Assembly (NCBI GenBank): GCA_002349525.1
Contig: DEDL01000003.1
Span: 743-7,769 of the forward strand
Direction: 5' to 3'
Length of the DNA stretch: 7,027 bases
From: Lachnoclostridium sp. UBA2905
GTDB lineage: Bacteria; Bacillota; Clostridia; Lachnospirales; Lachnospiraceae
Positions within the stretch are counted from its first letter, which is position 1; each line of letters opens with the position of its first letter. This document shows positions 6,026-7,027 of the stretch, in pieces. The notes under the pieces are model-generated. The model was not told the DNA's origin. It ran no database searches and saw only the letters and a program-made list of their open reading frames with translations. Both the position numbers and the translations under genes were made by a program.

Positions 6026-6536
6026 TTGTAAGATAATCAGTTATCTCGCCAATATAAAGGTTGTGATAGTCCTTGTCAGCATACCATTTTGCATCGATTT
6101 CGCTATCTGTGAAGCAATCAGCAGGCATTGGACCACAGTACATTTTGCGGCAGATCAATGCCATATTTCCTTCGGCAATATAAGGTGTATTGTCCTGATA
6201 ATTCACATTAAGACCTGCTTTTGCAATTTTATCTTCATCACGGCCTGAAGTTCTTCCAAGGTATTGTAGAAGCTTGCGGTTGTCATCATTTTCCATATCA
6301 AAAAATGTAAGTGAAAATGTGTCACAGGCATCTATAAATTCTTTTGTATAGCGGCTGTCTCTTACAACTACGAATACAACGTTTTTGCCCCACATAACGC
6401 CCACGCTTCCCCAGGCAGCAGTCATTGTATTGACCTTTTTATCGTCACCTGCTGTAAGTGCAAACCAGTCCTTGCCTATTTTTGTGAATGGGTTCAATGA
6501 GATGTTGTTAATATCTTCTGATTTAAATGAATTCAT
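6021..6536 (-). CDS. Flavin reductase-like FMN-binding split-barrel protein
   Basis: 171 residues, started at an ATG with GGAGG seven bases upstream. The whole length matches the flavin reductase-like family, whose members bind FMN at a dimer interface and pass electrons from NAD(P)H or a partner protein. Visible features are the N-terminal NPFTKIGKDWFALTAGD strand, the NTMTAAWGSVGVMWGK segment (the NxMTxxWG pattern that contacts the FMN phosphate), RDSRYTKEFID, and the C-terminal NLYIGEI strand before the stop. No signal peptide or membrane helix is seen, so it should be cytosolic. It is a single gene, convergent with the transpeptidase, and has its own promoter. No partner monooxygenase or iron-sulfur protein is nearby, so the physiological substrate cannot be assigned; clostridial members are often of unknown role. 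Confidence 0.88.
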   Translation of the reverse strand: MNSFKSEDINNISLNPFTKIGKDWFALTAGDDKKVNTMTAAWGSVGVMWGKNVVFVVVRDSRYTKEFIDACDTFSLTFFDMENDDNRKLLQYLGRTSGRDEDKIAKAGLNVNYQDNTPYIAEGNMALICRKMYCGPMPADCFTDSEIDAKWYADKDYHNLYIGEITDYLTK

Positions 6537-6572
6537 TGTATAACCTCCGTATATATTATTTATAATATGCTC

Positions 6573-6606
6573 AATAAAGTATATTCAGCTTAATAAAGTA
6601 TATTCA
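6573..6606 (-). repeat. Two identical 15-bp direct repeats in the flavin reductase promoter
   Basis: TGAATATACTTTATT (minus strand) occurs at 6592-6606 and 6573-6587, identical over 15 bases and offset by 19, close to two helical turns. The first copy supplies the probable -35 box and the second the probable -10 box, so a protein binding both would sit over the promoter. Confidence 0.75.
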
Positions 6607-6607
6607 A
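6578..6607 (-). promoter_or_regulatory. Probable promoter of the flavin reductase-like gene
   Basis: On the minus strand, TTGAAT (6607-6602) and TATACT (6583-6578, five of six consensus bases) are 18 bases apart. Transcription would start near 6571, about 35 bases before the ATG, leaving room for the GGAGG site. Confidence 0.5.
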
Positions 6608-6734
6608 TGTGAAGTTAGATGTCAAATTCATATAGGTAATTCAGATTATATAGTTAATTAAGGGGATGGGCTAATCTAATTGAACTATTCGGCAATTGAA
6701 TAGCTGAGGATTTTCGACTCGTATTCTAAAAAAA

Positions 6735-6886
6735 GAGTCCAAGCAAAAAAGATTATAAGCAAAAAAAGGATTCCAAGTAAAAATAAGATTTAAAGAAAAA
6801 AGCTTACAAGTAAAAAAAGGGATTCCAAATAAAAATAAGATTTAAAGAAAAAAAGCTTATAAGCAAAAAAAGGATTCCAAGTAAAA
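6735..6886. repeat. AT-rich tandem repeat, period 52 bp, downstream of tRNA-Arg
   Basis: Full units lie at 6768-6819 and 6820-6871, differing by only a few bases. A 33-base shortened copy precedes them (6735-6767), and the first 15 bases of another unit (6872-6886) follow. Each unit starts GGATTCCAA and contains AAGATTTAAAG and a GCTTAtAAGc-type short palindrome (perfect at 6855-6864), all separated by runs of six to seven A. On the minus strand, downstream of the tRNA genes, these become hairpin arms followed by T runs. The partial last copy is one arm of the tRNA terminator, so the array appears to have grown from it. The remainder of the gap (6608-6734) shows nothing recognisable. Confidence 0.85.
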
Positions 6887-6896
6887 CTTGAAATCC
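6865..6896 (-). terminator. Intrinsic terminator of the minus-strand tRNA transcript
   Basis: Read on the minus strand, GGATTTCAAG (6896-6887) pairs with CTTGGAATCC (6881-6872) over ten pairs with one G-U around a five-base loop. Seven T follow (6871-6865). It begins six bases after the tRNA-Arg discriminator. Confidence 0.92.
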
Positions 6897-6901
6897 TCGT
6901 A

Positions 6902-6975
6902 CGTGCGTGAGAAGATTCGAACTCCCGACACCTTGGTCCGTAGCCAAGTGCTCTATCCAGCTGAGCTACACGCAC
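6902..6975 (-). tRNA. tRNA-Arg (ACG)
   Basis: A complete 74-base cloverleaf. Acceptor strands GTGCGTG (6975-6969) and CACGCAC (6909-6903) pair fully, with discriminator G at 6902. The D arm reads TAGCTCAGCTGGATAGAGC, and the anticodon loop CTACGGA holds ACG at 6941-6939. The T arm has GTTCGAAT. The first anticodon base A is expected to become inosine, reading CGU, CGC and CGA. No CCA is encoded. Confidence 0.95.
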
Positions 6976-7006
6976 ATATTCAATTATTACATACCTTTGG
7001 TATGAA

Positions 7007-7027
7007 TGCCCGCGACCGGAATCGAAC
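7007..7027 (-). tRNA. 3' end of a further tRNA, cut by the window edge
   Basis: On the minus strand GTTCGATTCCGGT is the T-loop and 3' T-stem, followed by the acceptor strand CGCGGGC and discriminator A at 7007. Only the last 21 bases are visible, so the amino acid cannot be assigned. It lies 31 bases upstream of tRNA-Arg on the same strand, probably in one transcript. Confidence 0.8.

Noticed and set aside
5994..6248. Plus-strand frame of 84 codons opposite the flavin reductase-like gene
   Set aside because: It is antisense to a well-supported gene and starts inside the terminator stem region. Its hydrophobic look arises from the complementary codons.
6790..6975. Minus-strand frame beginning MRVAQLDRALGYGPRCREFESSHA
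   Set aside because: This is translation of the tRNA-Arg gene itself, a common false protein prediction; it runs on through the terminator and the AT repeat.
1..7027. Genomic island between the two flanking tRNA loci
   Set aside because: No integrase, transposase or duplicated tRNA 3' end is visible, and the coding genes look like ordinary chromosomal genes of one composition.

Overview
The window looks like an AT-rich, low-GC Gram-positive chromosome, most likely an anaerobic clostridial gut lineage such as Lachnospiraceae. This is an inference from base composition, GGAGG-type ribosome binding sites, tRNA genes without an encoded CCA, and protein types (an Amt-PII fusion, and an L,D-transpeptidase with PG_binding_4-like domains and a clostridial surface-protein tail). 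I cannot name a species. No phage, transposase or CRISPR gene is present.

Layout from left to right: the 3' part of a tRNA-Asp gene with a perfect-palindrome terminator (1-92); a repeat-bearing promoter region and a MocR-type GntR/aminotransferase-fold regulator whose interdomain linker is a 13-copy heptapeptide minisatellite and whose aminotransferase fold has lost its PLP-binding lysine (about 107-1869); a 407-bp gap containing a strong intrinsic terminator and further hairpins (1870-2276); an ammonium transporter fused in frame to a complete PII signalling domain (2277-3947), followed by two tandem 23-bp repeats and a strong terminator; a membrane-anchored L,D-transpeptidase (4221-5936); a terminator shared with a convergent flavin reductase-like gene on the minus strand (6021-6536); an AT-rich 52-bp tandem repeat (6735-6886); and a minus-strand tRNA pair, complete tRNA-Arg(ACG) plus the 3' end of another tRNA cut by the window edge.

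The four protein genes appear to be separate transcription units, each with its own leader and most with a recognisable terminator, so nothing here is a classical operon. The transporter is the most self-contained regulatory unit: its PII domain aligns without gaps to E. coli GlnB and keeps the pore-plugging arginine and nucleotide-binding loops, but lacks the uridylylated tyrosine, which suggests built-in gating by effector binding rather than by covalent modification. The regulator next to it is oriented the same way, but nothing in the sequence ties it to the transporter.

For three genes the likely start lies downstream of the longest possible one (229 instead of 193, 2277 instead of 2259, 4221 instead of 4149), because the ribosome binding site and family homology both favour the internal ATG.
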